A DNA stretch of 64,000 nt from positions 682,001 through 746,000 of the forward strand of contig NZ_CP071448.1 of NCBI RefSeq assembly GCF_017352115.1, in the 5' to 3' direction. The position numbers were made by a program, and so were the translations under genes. This document shows positions 18,583 to 25,663 of this stretch, one piece after another. Positions within the stretch are counted from its first letter, which is position 1. Each line of letters starts with the position of its first letter. The notes beneath the pieces were generated by a model. The model was given only the letters and a program-made list of their open reading frames with translations, was not told where the DNA came from and did no database searches. This stretch comes from Flavobacterium endoglycinae. GTDB taxonomy: Bacteria; Bacteroidota; Bacteroidia; Flavobacteriales; Flavobacteriaceae.

Positions 18583-19143
18583 ATGTTTGAACAATTAACC
18601 CAATTAGTAAAGCAGTACGGAGGTGATGCAGTTGTAAACAACGCCGCTGTCCCAAATGAACACAATGAAGCTGTAATCAACGAAACCAGTTCGTCTATTT
18701 TCTCAGGATTGCAAAAAATAGCTTCAGAAGGAGGAGTAGAACAACTTGCCGGTTTATTCAACGGAAATGCATCAATTGATAATTCTAATCCTGTGGTAAA
18801 GCAGATTTCACAGCAATTGAGCGGCAGTTTAGGAGAAAAATTCGGTTTAAGCAGTTCAGATGCATCGGGAGTTGCTTCAAGCATGATTCCACAAATTTTA
18901 AGCTCGTTAGTAAATAAGGCAAAAGATCCAAACGATGGAAGTTTTCAAATTTCAGATATCATCAATTCCATCTCAGGAAACAGCGGACAAGCGTCAAGTA
19001 TAATGGATACCATTTCAAAATACGGAATGCAGTTTGGACTTGACCAAAACGGAGACGGAAAAGTAGACTTAGAAGATGCCATAGCAGTTACCAAAAGTAA
19101 AGGAGGAATTTCTGGACTTTTCGGAAAATTGTTTGGGAAATAG
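18583..19143 (+). CDS. DUF937 domain-containing protein
   Basis: A 186-aa cytoplasmic protein. Most of it is the helical DUF937 domain, as in YidB-like proteins, including FGLSSSDASGVASSMIPQIL with its repeated small residues. Residues 154-165 read DQNGDGKVDLED, an excellent EF-hand or dockerin-type calcium loop, and are followed by a Gly-rich C-terminus. Function of the family is unknown. The frame is open from a TTG at 18547, but the ATG at 18583 is the better start because it follows the candidate promoter at normal distance and begins the domain. Confidence 0.85.
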   Translation: MFEQLTQLVKQYGGDAVVNNAAVPNEHNEAVINETSSSIFSGLQKIASEGGVEQLAGLFNGNASIDNSNPVVKQISQQLSGSLGEKFGLSSSDASGVASSMIPQILSSLVNKAKDPNDGSFQISDIINSISGNSGQASSIMDTISKYGMQFGLDQNGDGKVDLEDAIAVTKSKGGISGLFGKLFGK

Positions 19144-19153
19144 TTTTTTTTTG

Positions 19154-19235
19154 CGCAAAGGTTCAGAGCGACAAAGGTTCAAAGTTTAAAAATTGATCTT
19201 AAAACCTTTACTTCTTTGAGCCTTTGTTCCTTTGC
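19154..19235. repeat. CAAAGGTTC/CTTTGAGCC inverted repeat
   Basis: ACAAAGGTTCAAAG (19171-19184) pairs with CTTTGAGCCTTTGT (19214-19227) with one mismatch. Extra partial words (CAAAGGTTC at 19156, TTCCTTTG and CTCCTTT after 19227) continue with 7-16 base spacing. The same word family recurs at 24091-24188. Confidence 0.7.
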
Positions 19236-19307
19236 TCCTTTAAAAACTGTTAAAATACATCTCCCCTTTCCATTTTATTCGTAATTTTAAGTTTCTAAAC
19301 TCAGATT

Positions 19308-19742
19308 ATGAAAAAATTCATTTCCATATTGATTGTTTTACTTACAATTATAGCATGTTCTACAACTTCGCAGAATATTGCTAGTACAGACACGACGCCA
19401 ATTAAAAAAGGAAATGATACCGTAAGAATTGCAAATGATTCATTAGAATACGAAGTCATCATAATTGATAACGGATTTACCAATTGGCTTGCTTCAAGAG
19501 CCTATCCAAGAAATTATTATTCATTACAATACCTTGAAAATAAAAACTATTTATATGTAACCGAGTGGAATAATCGCGTTTTACAACCACAGCGATATAA
19601 TCCAAACTTATATGAAATATCGATTAATTATCGTCCGGACATACATTACGGTTATGAAGTAAATTATTTAATTTACAATTACATGATTTATTTTCAAAAT
19701 ACTTACAAACAAAAGCTTTGGGGTTATGTTCCATCAAGATAA
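19308..19742 (+). CDS. small lipoprotein, probably DUF6146 family
   Basis: A 144-aa predicted lipoprotein. The signal ends TIIACSTTS with the lipid-accepting Cys at residue 17, and no acidic residues follow that Cys, so surface export is not suggested. The mature part contains YEVIIIDNGFTNWL, a YPRNYYS segment and many Tyr residues. I associate it from memory with the flavobacterial DUF6146 family of unknown function. It is 31 bp upstream of the next small gene on the same strand. Confidence 0.7.
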   Translation: MKKFISILIVLLTIIACSTTSQNIASTDTTPIKKGNDTVRIANDSLEYEVIIIDNGFTNWLASRAYPRNYYSLQYLENKNYLYVTEWNNRVLQPQRYNPNLYEISINYRPDIHYGYEVNYLIYNYMIYFQNTYKQKLWGYVPSR

Positions 19743-19773
19743 TATACTATATTTGTAATCATTACAAATAGCG

Positions 19774-20082
19774 ATGAACAAACTAAAAGAACGCTGGGGA
19801 ATCACCTCAAATTTACAAGCCATAATTATATTTATCGTTTTTGCCATTACAGGATCGGCATCTGCTTGGCTGTCTAAACCATTCTGTGTTTGGCTGGGTA
19901 TTACCAAAGAAGATTTTGGAGGCTGGTTTACCCTAATTCGTCTTATTATTATATTCCCAATTTATCAAGTCTTACTAGTTTTTATTGGAACTATTTTTGG
20001 GCAGTTTAAATTCTTCTGGAATTTTGAAAAGAAAATGCTTAAAAACATGGGACTTGGATTTTTATTTAAAGACAAAATTTAA
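19774..20082 (+). CDS. small membrane protein, probably DUF6787 family
   Basis: A 102-aa protein with two membrane helices (about 17-37 and 52-75) and a short basic C-terminus. The N-terminal KLKERWGITSNLQAIIIF and the WFTLIRLIIIFPIYQVLLV segment are typical of a small uncharacterised Bacteroidota family that I recall as DUF6787. Function unknown. It probably shares a transcript with the lipoprotein gene just upstream, and is convergent with the next gene. Confidence 0.65.
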   Translation: MNKLKERWGITSNLQAIIIFIVFAITGSASAWLSKPFCVWLGITKEDFGGWFTLIRLIIIFPIYQVLLVFIGTIFGQFKFFWNFEKKMLKNMGLGFLFKDKI

Positions 20083-20111
20083 ACCTTTTATCTTTTAAAG
20101 AAAAATAGATT

Positions 20112-20411
20112 TTATTCAAAATCATTAGGTTGTCTTGTAAAAAAATAGGTGTAAATCCAAGTTAAAGTAAAAGATGGAATCACATCTGTAAACGGAATAA
20201 TCTCTTCAAGAAAAGTCAAAATTCCCGCAACCTTTCCTACTCTGCCTTTATACATTCTAGTCATAATAATACCTGCAATTGGAGCCCAGATTACATCCGA
20301 AAACTCTCCAAGTAATGGAATCGAAAAAGAAATCATACCAATTCCGTCCAAAATTAGCCCAATGATTAATTTTGACATTCTATTATCTTCTACTACTTTC
20401 AAATCTTGCAT
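20112..20411 (-). CDS. small hydrophobic membrane protein
   Basis: A 99-aa protein not recognised as a named family. It has hydrophobic segments at about 14-34 and 40-55 and another near 75-90, with acidic residues at the start (EDNR) and end (NDFE). A conserved-looking GLILDGIGMISFSIPLLGE stretch with small residues suggests a helix hairpin. Ends 30 bp from the convergent DUF6787-like gene. Divergent from the LolD-type ATPase across a repeat-rich gap of 270 bp. No function can be assigned. Confidence 0.65.
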   Translation of the reverse strand: MQDLKVVEDNRMSKLIIGLILDGIGMISFSIPLLGEFSDVIWAPIAGIIMTRMYKGRVGKVAGILTFLEEIIPFTDVIPSFTLTWIYTYFFTRQPNDFE

Positions 20412-20538
20412 GTTACAATTATTTAAAGTTTAATCGAATTTAAAAATTATACTCGAAATCAATATTATTTCATTATGAAATTTAATTTCTAAATTCCCAT
20501 ATCAAGAAACATACCGATTTAGTAATTGTATATTCTAA

Positions 20539-20624
20539 GATTTTAGATTTTAGATTGTAGATTGTAGATTTTAGATTTTAGATTTTGAATTATAATTAGA
20601 CCATTTGGAATTTGGAATTTGGAA
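20539..20624. repeat. heptamer repeats GATTTTA x7 and TTTGGAA x3
   Basis: Seven consecutive 7-base units (GATTTTA or GATTGTA, last GATTTTG) fill 20539-20587. Three exact TTTGGAA units fill 20604-20624, followed by degenerate TTTTCAA and TTTGAAT words. They occupy the divergent gap upstream of the LolD-type ATPase. Confidence 0.85.
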
Positions 20625-20681
20625 TTTTCAATTTGAATATTGATTATAATCTTCGTTTCTTTGTAAAAACAGTTTCACTAC

Positions 20682-21560
20682 ATGATACAAGCAAAAAACA
20701 TACATAAATTCTACGATAAACTTGAAGTTTTAAAAGGAGTTGATTTACATATCAAAAAAGGCGAAATTGTTTCGATTGTTGGGGCATCAGGTGCCGGAAA
20801 AACCACTTTGTTACAAATTTTAGGAACTTTAGATAAACCCGAACGCAATCCTGATTCATCATTAACTATAAACGGTAAAAATGTACTTGCTTTGCAAGAT
20901 GTCGAGAACGACAATTCAAAACAAGAAAGAACTTTTAAAATCATTACTTGGTCAGGATTAATTTATATTCTAGCCTTAGCAGTCTTTTTATTGTTTTTTA
21001 GAGGTAAAATCTTCGATGACACAATGCGTTACGTAACAACAGCCATATTAATACTTCCCATAATTTTAATGCTGATTTATTACAACAGATATTTTTCTAA
21101 AAAAAGCAAACAAGATAAAATCTTATCTGATTTCAGAAACCTGAATTTAGGTTTTATCTTCCAGTTTCATCAATTATTACCCGAATTTACTGCTTTAGAA
21201 AATGTATGCCTCCCTGCTTTTATGGCCAATAAACCAAAGGCAGAAACTGAAAAAGAAGCCAAAAAAATATTAGAATATTTAGGTTTATCCCATAGAATTA
21301 ATCATAAGCCAAGCGCTCTTTCGGGCGGAGAACAGCAGCGTGTAGCAGTTGCGAGAGCTTTAATCAATAAACCTGATGTCATTTTTGCCGATGAACCTTC
21401 TGGAAATCTCGATACCCATTCAGCCGAAAACCTCCACCAGTTATTTTTTAAACTTCGTGATGAATTCGGACAGACCTTTGTAATCGTAACGCATAACGAA
21501 GAATTAGCCAATATGGCCGACAGAAAATTAGTTATGGTCGACGGGCAGATTAGTAATTAG
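20682..21560 (+). CDS. LolD-type ABC transporter ATPase with two inserted membrane helices
   Basis: A 292-aa ATP-binding subunit of the LolD/MacB type, which powers lipoprotein release from the inner membrane or related export. All ATPase motifs are intact: Walker [10 protein letters not shown] (34-42), Q-loop in FIFQFHQLL, signature LSGGEQQRV, Walker B VIFADEP with its Glu, and H-loop IVTHNEE. Typical LolD has about 220-230 aa. The surplus is one in-frame block, residues ~76-146, between the strand INGKNVLAL and [11 protein letters not shown]. It contains two hydrophobic segments (87-106 and 117-134) joined by a charged loop, [10 protein letters not shown], and flanked by Lys/Arg-rich stretches. 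No permease gene is adjacent. Confidence 0.9.
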   Translation: MIQAKNIHKFYDKLEVLKGVDLHIKKGEIVSIVGASGAGKTTLLQILGTLDKPERNPDSSLTINGKNVLALQDVENDNSKQERTFKIITWSGLIYILALAVFLLFFRGKIFDDTMRYVTTAILILPIILMLIYYNRYFSKKSKQDKILSDFRNLNLGFIFQFHQLLPEFTALENVCLPAFMANKPKAETEKEAKKILEYLGLSHRINHKPSALSGGEQQRVAVARALINKPDVIFADEPSGNLDTHSAENLHQLFFKLRDEFGQTFVIVTHNEELANMADRKLVMVDGQISN

Positions 21561-21641
21561 AAGCTGTTTCCTGCTGTCCGCTATATCTTTTACTTGCTAA
21601 AGAAGCCAGTAAAAGGATGCCGCTTCCATCAGGGCTAGGGC
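21561..21641. repeat. flavobacterial-type intergenic element
   Basis: A relatively GC-rich 80-bp stretch after the ATPase stop. ATCTTTTACT (21585-21594) pairs with AGTAAAAGGAT (21608-21618) with one bulged G. The flanks CTGTCCGCTATATC and GGATGCCGCTTCCATCAGGG look like a dispersed sequence that I recall from other flavobacteria, which I cannot verify here. It might be a terminator-like or processing element. Confidence 0.55.
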
Positions 21642-21670
21642 ACTCGAATAATAAGAACATTTCATTTCAC

Positions 21671-22435
21671 ATGAATCAAAAAGAACTCAAAGAATTTCTT
21701 GACGAAAAAGTCATTCAATATAACAATCAGGATTTTATAGAAAGTGATCCTGTGCAGATTCCGCATTTATTTACGCTAAAAGAAGATATCGAAATTGCTG
21801 GTTTCTTAAGTGCTTCTATTGCTTGGGGAAACCGAAAAATGATTATCAAAAATGCGCATAAAATGATGGAATTGATGGGTAATACACCTTACGATTTTGT
21901 TATGTCGCATTCTGAAGAAAATCTCGCTGATCTTGAAAATTTTGTTCACAGAACCTTCAACGGAAAAGATTTTGGCGGATTTATTAAAGGCTTACAGCAT
22001 ATCTATAAAAACCACAACGGATTGGAAGCAGTATTTGCCAAAAATCAAGAAAATAACAGTTTACAGAAAAGCATCAGCGAATTCAAAAAAATATTCTTCG
22101 AAATCGATCATTTAGCCAGAACACAAAAACACATTTCAGACCCAATGAACAATTCGGCGGCAAAACGAATTAATATGTACCTGCGATGGATGGTTCGTCA
22201 GGATGCAAAAGGTGTCGATTTAGGAATCTGGAAAAGTATTTCCCCAGCCGCATTGTCCTGTCCGCTTGATGTGCATTCTGGAAATGTAGCCCGTAAACTT
22301 GACATCTTGAAACGAAAACAAAACGACGCAAAAGCGTTAGCCGAATTAGACAAAAAACTCCGCGAAATGGATGCTTTAGATCCCGTAAAATACGATTTTG
22401 CTTTATTTGGATTAGGCGTTTTTGAAGGGTTTTAG
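21671..22435 (+). CDS. TIGR02757 (DUF2400) family protein
   Basis: A 254-aa protein recognised as TIGR02757. Landmarks: SDPVQIPHLF near residue 25, EIAGFLSASIAWGNRKMIIKN, the Trp-rich RWMVRQDAKGVDLGIW and PLDVHSGNVARKL near 205. The last two resemble the helix-hairpin-helix glycosylase-like arrangement with a conserved Asp and His. The biochemical function is not established. The reading frame is open 54 bp further upstream, through the repeat element, but the ATG at 21671 starts the conserved region. It is separated from the ATPase gene by that element. Confidence 0.85.
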   Translation: MNQKELKEFLDEKVIQYNNQDFIESDPVQIPHLFTLKEDIEIAGFLSASIAWGNRKMIIKNAHKMMELMGNTPYDFVMSHSEENLADLENFVHRTFNGKDFGGFIKGLQHIYKNHNGLEAVFAKNQENNSLQKSISEFKKIFFEIDHLARTQKHISDPMNNSAAKRINMYLRWMVRQDAKGVDLGIWKSISPAALSCPLDVHSGNVARKLDILKRKQNDAKALAELDKKLREMDALDPVKYDFALFGLGVFEGF

Positions 22436-22472
22436 TTTTGTAAATCAAAACATCATTAAAGAATTAATTCTA

Positions 22473-22610
22473 AACACATAGAAACATAGTCTTAACAAAC
22501 TTAAAAAAGGTGTTTCACTTAATTTAAATACACATAGCAATCTATGCGAAAGAAATATTTTTCTCTTTTATCATATTTTTGCAGATAAAAAATCTATGTT
22601 TCTATGTGTT
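22473..22610. repeat. perfect 17-bp inverted repeat with inner palindrome
   Basis: AACACATAGAAACATAG (22473-22489) is exactly complementary to CTATGTTTCTATGTGTT (22594-22610). Between them CATAGCAATCTATG repeats the same words as a small palindrome. The whole 138 bp could fold into a long hairpin between TIGR02757 and the helicase gene. Confidence 0.8.
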
Positions 22611-22704
22611 AAAAATTTCATCGTCTTACTTAGCGTCCCGAGACTTCTGATGTACAAAAAGACATCTAAAATTACAAATTCAACAAAAAACCATCATTTT
22701 AACG

Positions 22705-22712
22705 TACATTTG
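22705..22712 (+). promoter_or_regulatory. candidate -7 box of the DEAD-box helicase gene
   Basis: TACATTTG fits TAnnTTTG. It ends only 10 bp before the first ATG (22723) and 16 bp before the next (22729), so the leader would be very short and the second ATG may be the real start. No clear -33 TTG. Confidence 0.45.
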
Positions 22713-22722
22713 CAAAAATTTT

Positions 22723-24078
22723 ATGCAGATGAGCACTTTCGAAAAATTCAATCTTCCAAAATCATTACAAAAAGCCGTTGACGAATTAGGATTTGTTACG
22801 CCTACTCCTATTCAAGAAAAATCTTTCTCTGTAATCATGTCTGGACGCGATATGATGGGAATTGCACAAACCGGAACTGGTAAAACATTTGCGTACTTAC
22901 TGCCTCTCTTAAAGCTTTACAAATTCACAAATACTAATACACCAAAAATCGTAATTCTGGTACCCACACGTGAATTAGTCGTTCAAGTGGTTGAAGAAGT
23001 AGAAAAATTGACCAAATATATGTCCGTTAAAACCCTTGGAATTTACGGAGGTGTTAACATCAATACACAAAAAAAAGCCGTTTACGAAGGTGTTGATATT
23101 TTAGTAGGAACGCCAGGCCGTACAATGGATTTAGCGCTTGATGCTGTAGTTCGCTTTGACGAAACACAAAAACTTGTGATAGACGAATTTGACGAAATGC
23201 TGAATTTAGGTTTCAGACCTCAATTGACTGCGCTTTTTGCGATGATGAAAACCAAACGTCAAAACATTCTGTTCTCAGCAACTATGACAGATGAAGTTGA
23301 TAATCTTTTGAATGATTATTTCGATTTTCCTGAAGAAGTTACTTTGGCTCCGTCAGGAACTCCGCTTGAAAAAATTACACAGCTTACTTATAATGTTCCG
23401 AATTTCAATACTAAAGTAAATCTGCTGAAACATTTATTGGAAACCGACGAAAGTATGAGTCGTATTTTGGTTTTCGTAAACAACAAGAAGATTTCAGATA
23501 TGCTTTTCAATCGTATTGATGAGCTTTTTGAAGGACAATTTGGTGTAATTCACTCTAATAAATCTCAAAATTACCGTTTGAGTACGATGGCTGAATTTCA
23601 AGAAGGAAATCTTCGCGGATTAATTACAACCGACGTTATGGCAAGAGGTTTGGATATTTCTAATATTACTCACGTAATTAACTTCGAACTTCCTGAAGAA
23701 CCTGAATTATATATGCACAGAATTGGGCGTACAGGTCGTGCCGATGCCACCGGAACTGCAATTAGTTTTGTTACTCCAAGAGAAGAAGAATATAAAATCG
23801 AAACTGAACTTTTAATGGATCAGGAACTTGAAATTGTTGATTTGCCTGAAGAAGTCGAAATTTCAGAGAAATTAATCGAACCTGAAAAAGACAAATTACC
23901 AAGGAAGTTCTTAATGAAAAAACCAAAACTAGAAGGTGATGGTGCTTTTCATGAAAAATCAAAAAAGAATCAAAAAGTTAATCTGGGCGGACCATCAAAA
24001 ACCAAAAAGAAAACCCACGGTTCTGTCAATAGAAATATGTTGAAAACAAGAAACGAGAAGAAAAAGAAAAATAAATAA
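22723..24078 (+). CDS. DEAD-box RNA helicase
   Basis: ATP-dependent RNA-unwinding enzyme of the RhlE/CshA-like group, 451 aa. The Q motif FVTPTPIQEKS precedes motif I (AQTGTGKT). Motif II reads DEFD instead of DEAD. Motif III is SAT, and later motifs include LITTDVMARGLD and HRIGRTGR. The C-terminal ~80 residues are strongly basic (KSKKNQK, KKKTHGSVN, ending KKKKNK), as in helicases that use a tail to hold RNA. The ATG at 22729 (MSTFEKF) is an equally good start. Such enzymes act in ribosome assembly or mRNA decay. Confidence 0.93.
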   Translation: MQMSTFEKFNLPKSLQKAVDELGFVTPTPIQEKSFSVIMSGRDMMGIAQTGTGKTFAYLLPLLKLYKFTNTNTPKIVILVPTRELVVQVVEEVEKLTKYMSVKTLGIYGGVNINTQKKAVYEGVDILVGTPGRTMDLALDAVVRFDETQKLVIDEFDEMLNLGFRPQLTALFAMMKTKRQNILFSATMTDEVDNLLNDYFDFPEEVTLAPSGTPLEKITQLTYNVPNFNTKVNLLKHLLETDESMSRILVFVNNKKISDMLFNRIDELFEGQFGVIHSNKSQNYRLSTMAEFQEGNLRGLITTDVMARGLDISNITHVINFELPEEPELYMHRIGRTGRADATGTAISFVTPREEEYKIETELLMDQELEIVDLPEEVEISEKLIEPEKDKLPRKFLMKKPKLEGDGAFHEKSKKNQKVNLGGPSKTKKKTHGSVNRNMLKTRNEKKKKNK

Positions 24079-24090
24079 TTTCTCATAGGC

Positions 24091-24188
24091 ACAGAGGTTC
24101 AAAGGACCAAAGTGGCAAAGTATTAAAAAGGCTCAAAAGTGCAGGTTTAAAAACCTTTGCACCTTTGAGCCTTTGTTACTTTGAACCT
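24091..24188. repeat. CAAAGG/CCTTTG inverted repeat in convergent gap
   Basis: AGGTTCAAAG (24095-24104) is complementary to CTTTGAACCT (24179-24188). Inside, an AAGGCTCAAAAGTGCA stretch pairs imperfectly with TGCACCTTTGAGCCTT. Words recur every 7-9 bases, as at 19154-19235. It lies between the ends of the helicase and lactonase genes and may act as a bidirectional terminator. Confidence 0.7.
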
Positions 24189-24193
24189 AAAAA

Positions 24194-25306
24194 TTAAATT
24201 TTCGTAAACACCAACCCAACCGGCGAACACAACTCGATTCTTTTTCCAGTATCCGTTAATTTTCCTGTTGTGGCGTTTCTTTTGAAAATGACAATATCGT
24301 TGGTATATTGATGTCCCACTAAAACATAATTTCCTGTTGGATCAATTGCAAAATCTCTTGGGCCTTTCCCTAAAGTACTTTGCTGTTCAACTAGTTCAAC
24401 ACTTCCGTTTTTCTGGATTTTGTAAACCGAAATAGTATTAGCATCTACACGATCTGTAAGATATAAAAATTTTCCGTCTGGCGAAAGTTTAATCGCCGCT
24501 GCACCAGTTCCACCTTTAAAATCTTTGGCAAGTATACTCGTTTCAGCTATAATTTTTAGACTTCCTGCTTTATCATAGCTTAGAGTCGTCAATGTGCCAT
24601 CTAATTCCTGAAGCAAATACACAAATTTCCCGTCTTTACTGAACGTTAAATGTCTTGGTCCGCTTCCTTTTTTCACGTCAACACTTCCTTTTAAAGTCAG
24701 TATTTCGTTTTTTGAAGTTGGATTATATTTGTAGATGAATACTTTATCCAAACCTAAATCATTTACCAAAACAAACTTTTTATCTGGAGAAAAAGTCACC
24801 ATGTGTACGTGAGCTTTTTCCTGACGTGCTTTATTTGGTCCTTTTCCTTCATGCTGAATTAACTGCTGAACTTCTGTAATTCCTCCGTCTGCCTTTTTTT
24901 TGTAAACGACAATACTTCCCCCAGAATAGTTCGCAACAATTACATTTTTATCATCATTAATCAAATGACATGGATCTGCTCCTAATGCATCATTTTTATT
25001 AATTACACTTATTTTTCCCGAAGCTGAATCGTATTTAAAAGCACTCACGGTACTCTGAGTTCCATTTTCGTTTACAGCATACAAAAATTTATTATCTGCA
25101 GAAACTGATAAATAACTTGGACTGACAACATTTTCAGAAGATTGTTTTAATTTAAAATCACCTGTAGCCGAATTGAATTCATAAACATAAATTCCGTTAC
25201 TCTGACACGTATTGGTATACGTTCCAACCAACAAGTTAAATTTATTCTGAGCTTTTGTAGTTGTGATTGCCAAAGCCGAGAATAATATTAAAGATATTTT
25301 TTTCAT
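24194..25306 (-). CDS. lactonase-family beta-propeller protein
   Basis: A 370-aa exported protein with a signal peptide ending TTKAQ, followed by a seven-bladed propeller of the 6-phosphogluconolactonase (Pgl/YbhE) type. Repeated blade motifs include SPSYLSVSADNKFLYAVNE, KAHVHMVTFSPDKKFVLVND, GSGPRHLTFSKDGKFVYLL and GKGPRDFAIDPTGNYVLVG. In E. coli the relative hydrolyses 6-phosphogluconolactone in the cytoplasm; an exported version may have another substrate or only bind. The frame extends to a codon at 25339, but the ATG at 25306 gives a proper signal peptide. Convergent with the helicase. Confidence 0.85.
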   Translation of the reverse strand: MKKISLILFSALAITTTKAQNKFNLLVGTYTNTCQSNGIYVYEFNSATGDFKLKQSSENVVSPSYLSVSADNKFLYAVNENGTQSTVSAFKYDSASGKISVINKNDALGADPCHLINDDKNVIVANYSGGSIVVYKKKADGGITEVQQLIQHEGKGPNKARQEKAHVHMVTFSPDKKFVLVNDLGLDKVFIYKYNPTSKNEILTLKGSVDVKKGSGPRHLTFSKDGKFVYLLQELDGTLTTLSYDKAGSLKIIAETSILAKDFKGGTGAAAIKLSPDGKFLYLTDRVDANTISVYKIQKNGSVELVEQQSTLGKGPRDFAIDPTGNYVLVGHQYTNDIVIFKRNATTGKLTDTGKRIELCSPVGLVFTKI

Positions 25307-25443
25307 AGTTTGTTTTTTAGAATTAGCTAAAATACGCATTAATATCTTTTTGTAATAGTTTGTTTGTTACAAAAGAAATTACAAAAGTTACATTTTTACG
25401 CCTTTTAAACCATATAAGTTCATTTAAGATGTATAAGCAATAT

Positions 25444-25527
25444 TTCTCTATTCTCTATTCTCTATTCTCTATTCTCTATTCTCTATTCTCTATTCTCTAT
25501 TCTCTATTCTCTATTCTCTATTCTCTA
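25444..25527. repeat. (TTCTCTA) x12 heptanucleotide tandem repeat
   Basis: Twelve exact head-to-tail copies of TTCTCTA, 84 bp with no interruption. The unit length is not a multiple of three, so unit gain or loss would shift any frame. It lies about 80 bp upstream of the -7 box of the BatA-type gene. The open frame across it is an artefact of the repeat. Confidence 0.95.
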
Positions 25528-25605
25528 TCGATTCACTTTTTATTTTTAATTTCCCACTAATAATCTCTTATGCGAACTTATAGGGTTTAAATAATTTTTA
25601 ATTCG

Positions 25606-25613
25606 TATTTTTG
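25606..25613 (+). promoter_or_regulatory. candidate -7 box of the BatA-type gene
   Basis: TATTTTTG fits TAnnTTTG and lies 50 bp before the ATG. The predicted leader contains a small hairpin, CTTCGC (25622-25627) with GCGAAG (25643-25648). No clear -33 element. Confidence 0.45.
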
Positions 25614-25663
25614 ACCAGCATCTTCGCGAAAAACAAAACGTAGCGAAGTAAATCGAAGCCAGA

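Noticed and set aside
20682..21560. Frameshift, intron or fused gene in the ATPase
   Set aside because: The extra block is in frame, has no stop and no group I/II or intein features, and all ATPase motifs on both sides are intact.
25444..25527. Possible CRISPR array
   Set aside because: Units are 7 bases with no spacers and no cas genes anywhere in the window.
25360..25560. Open frame of 66 codons upstream of the BatA-type gene
   Set aside because: Most of it translates the TTCTCTA repeat and the rest is not protein-like.
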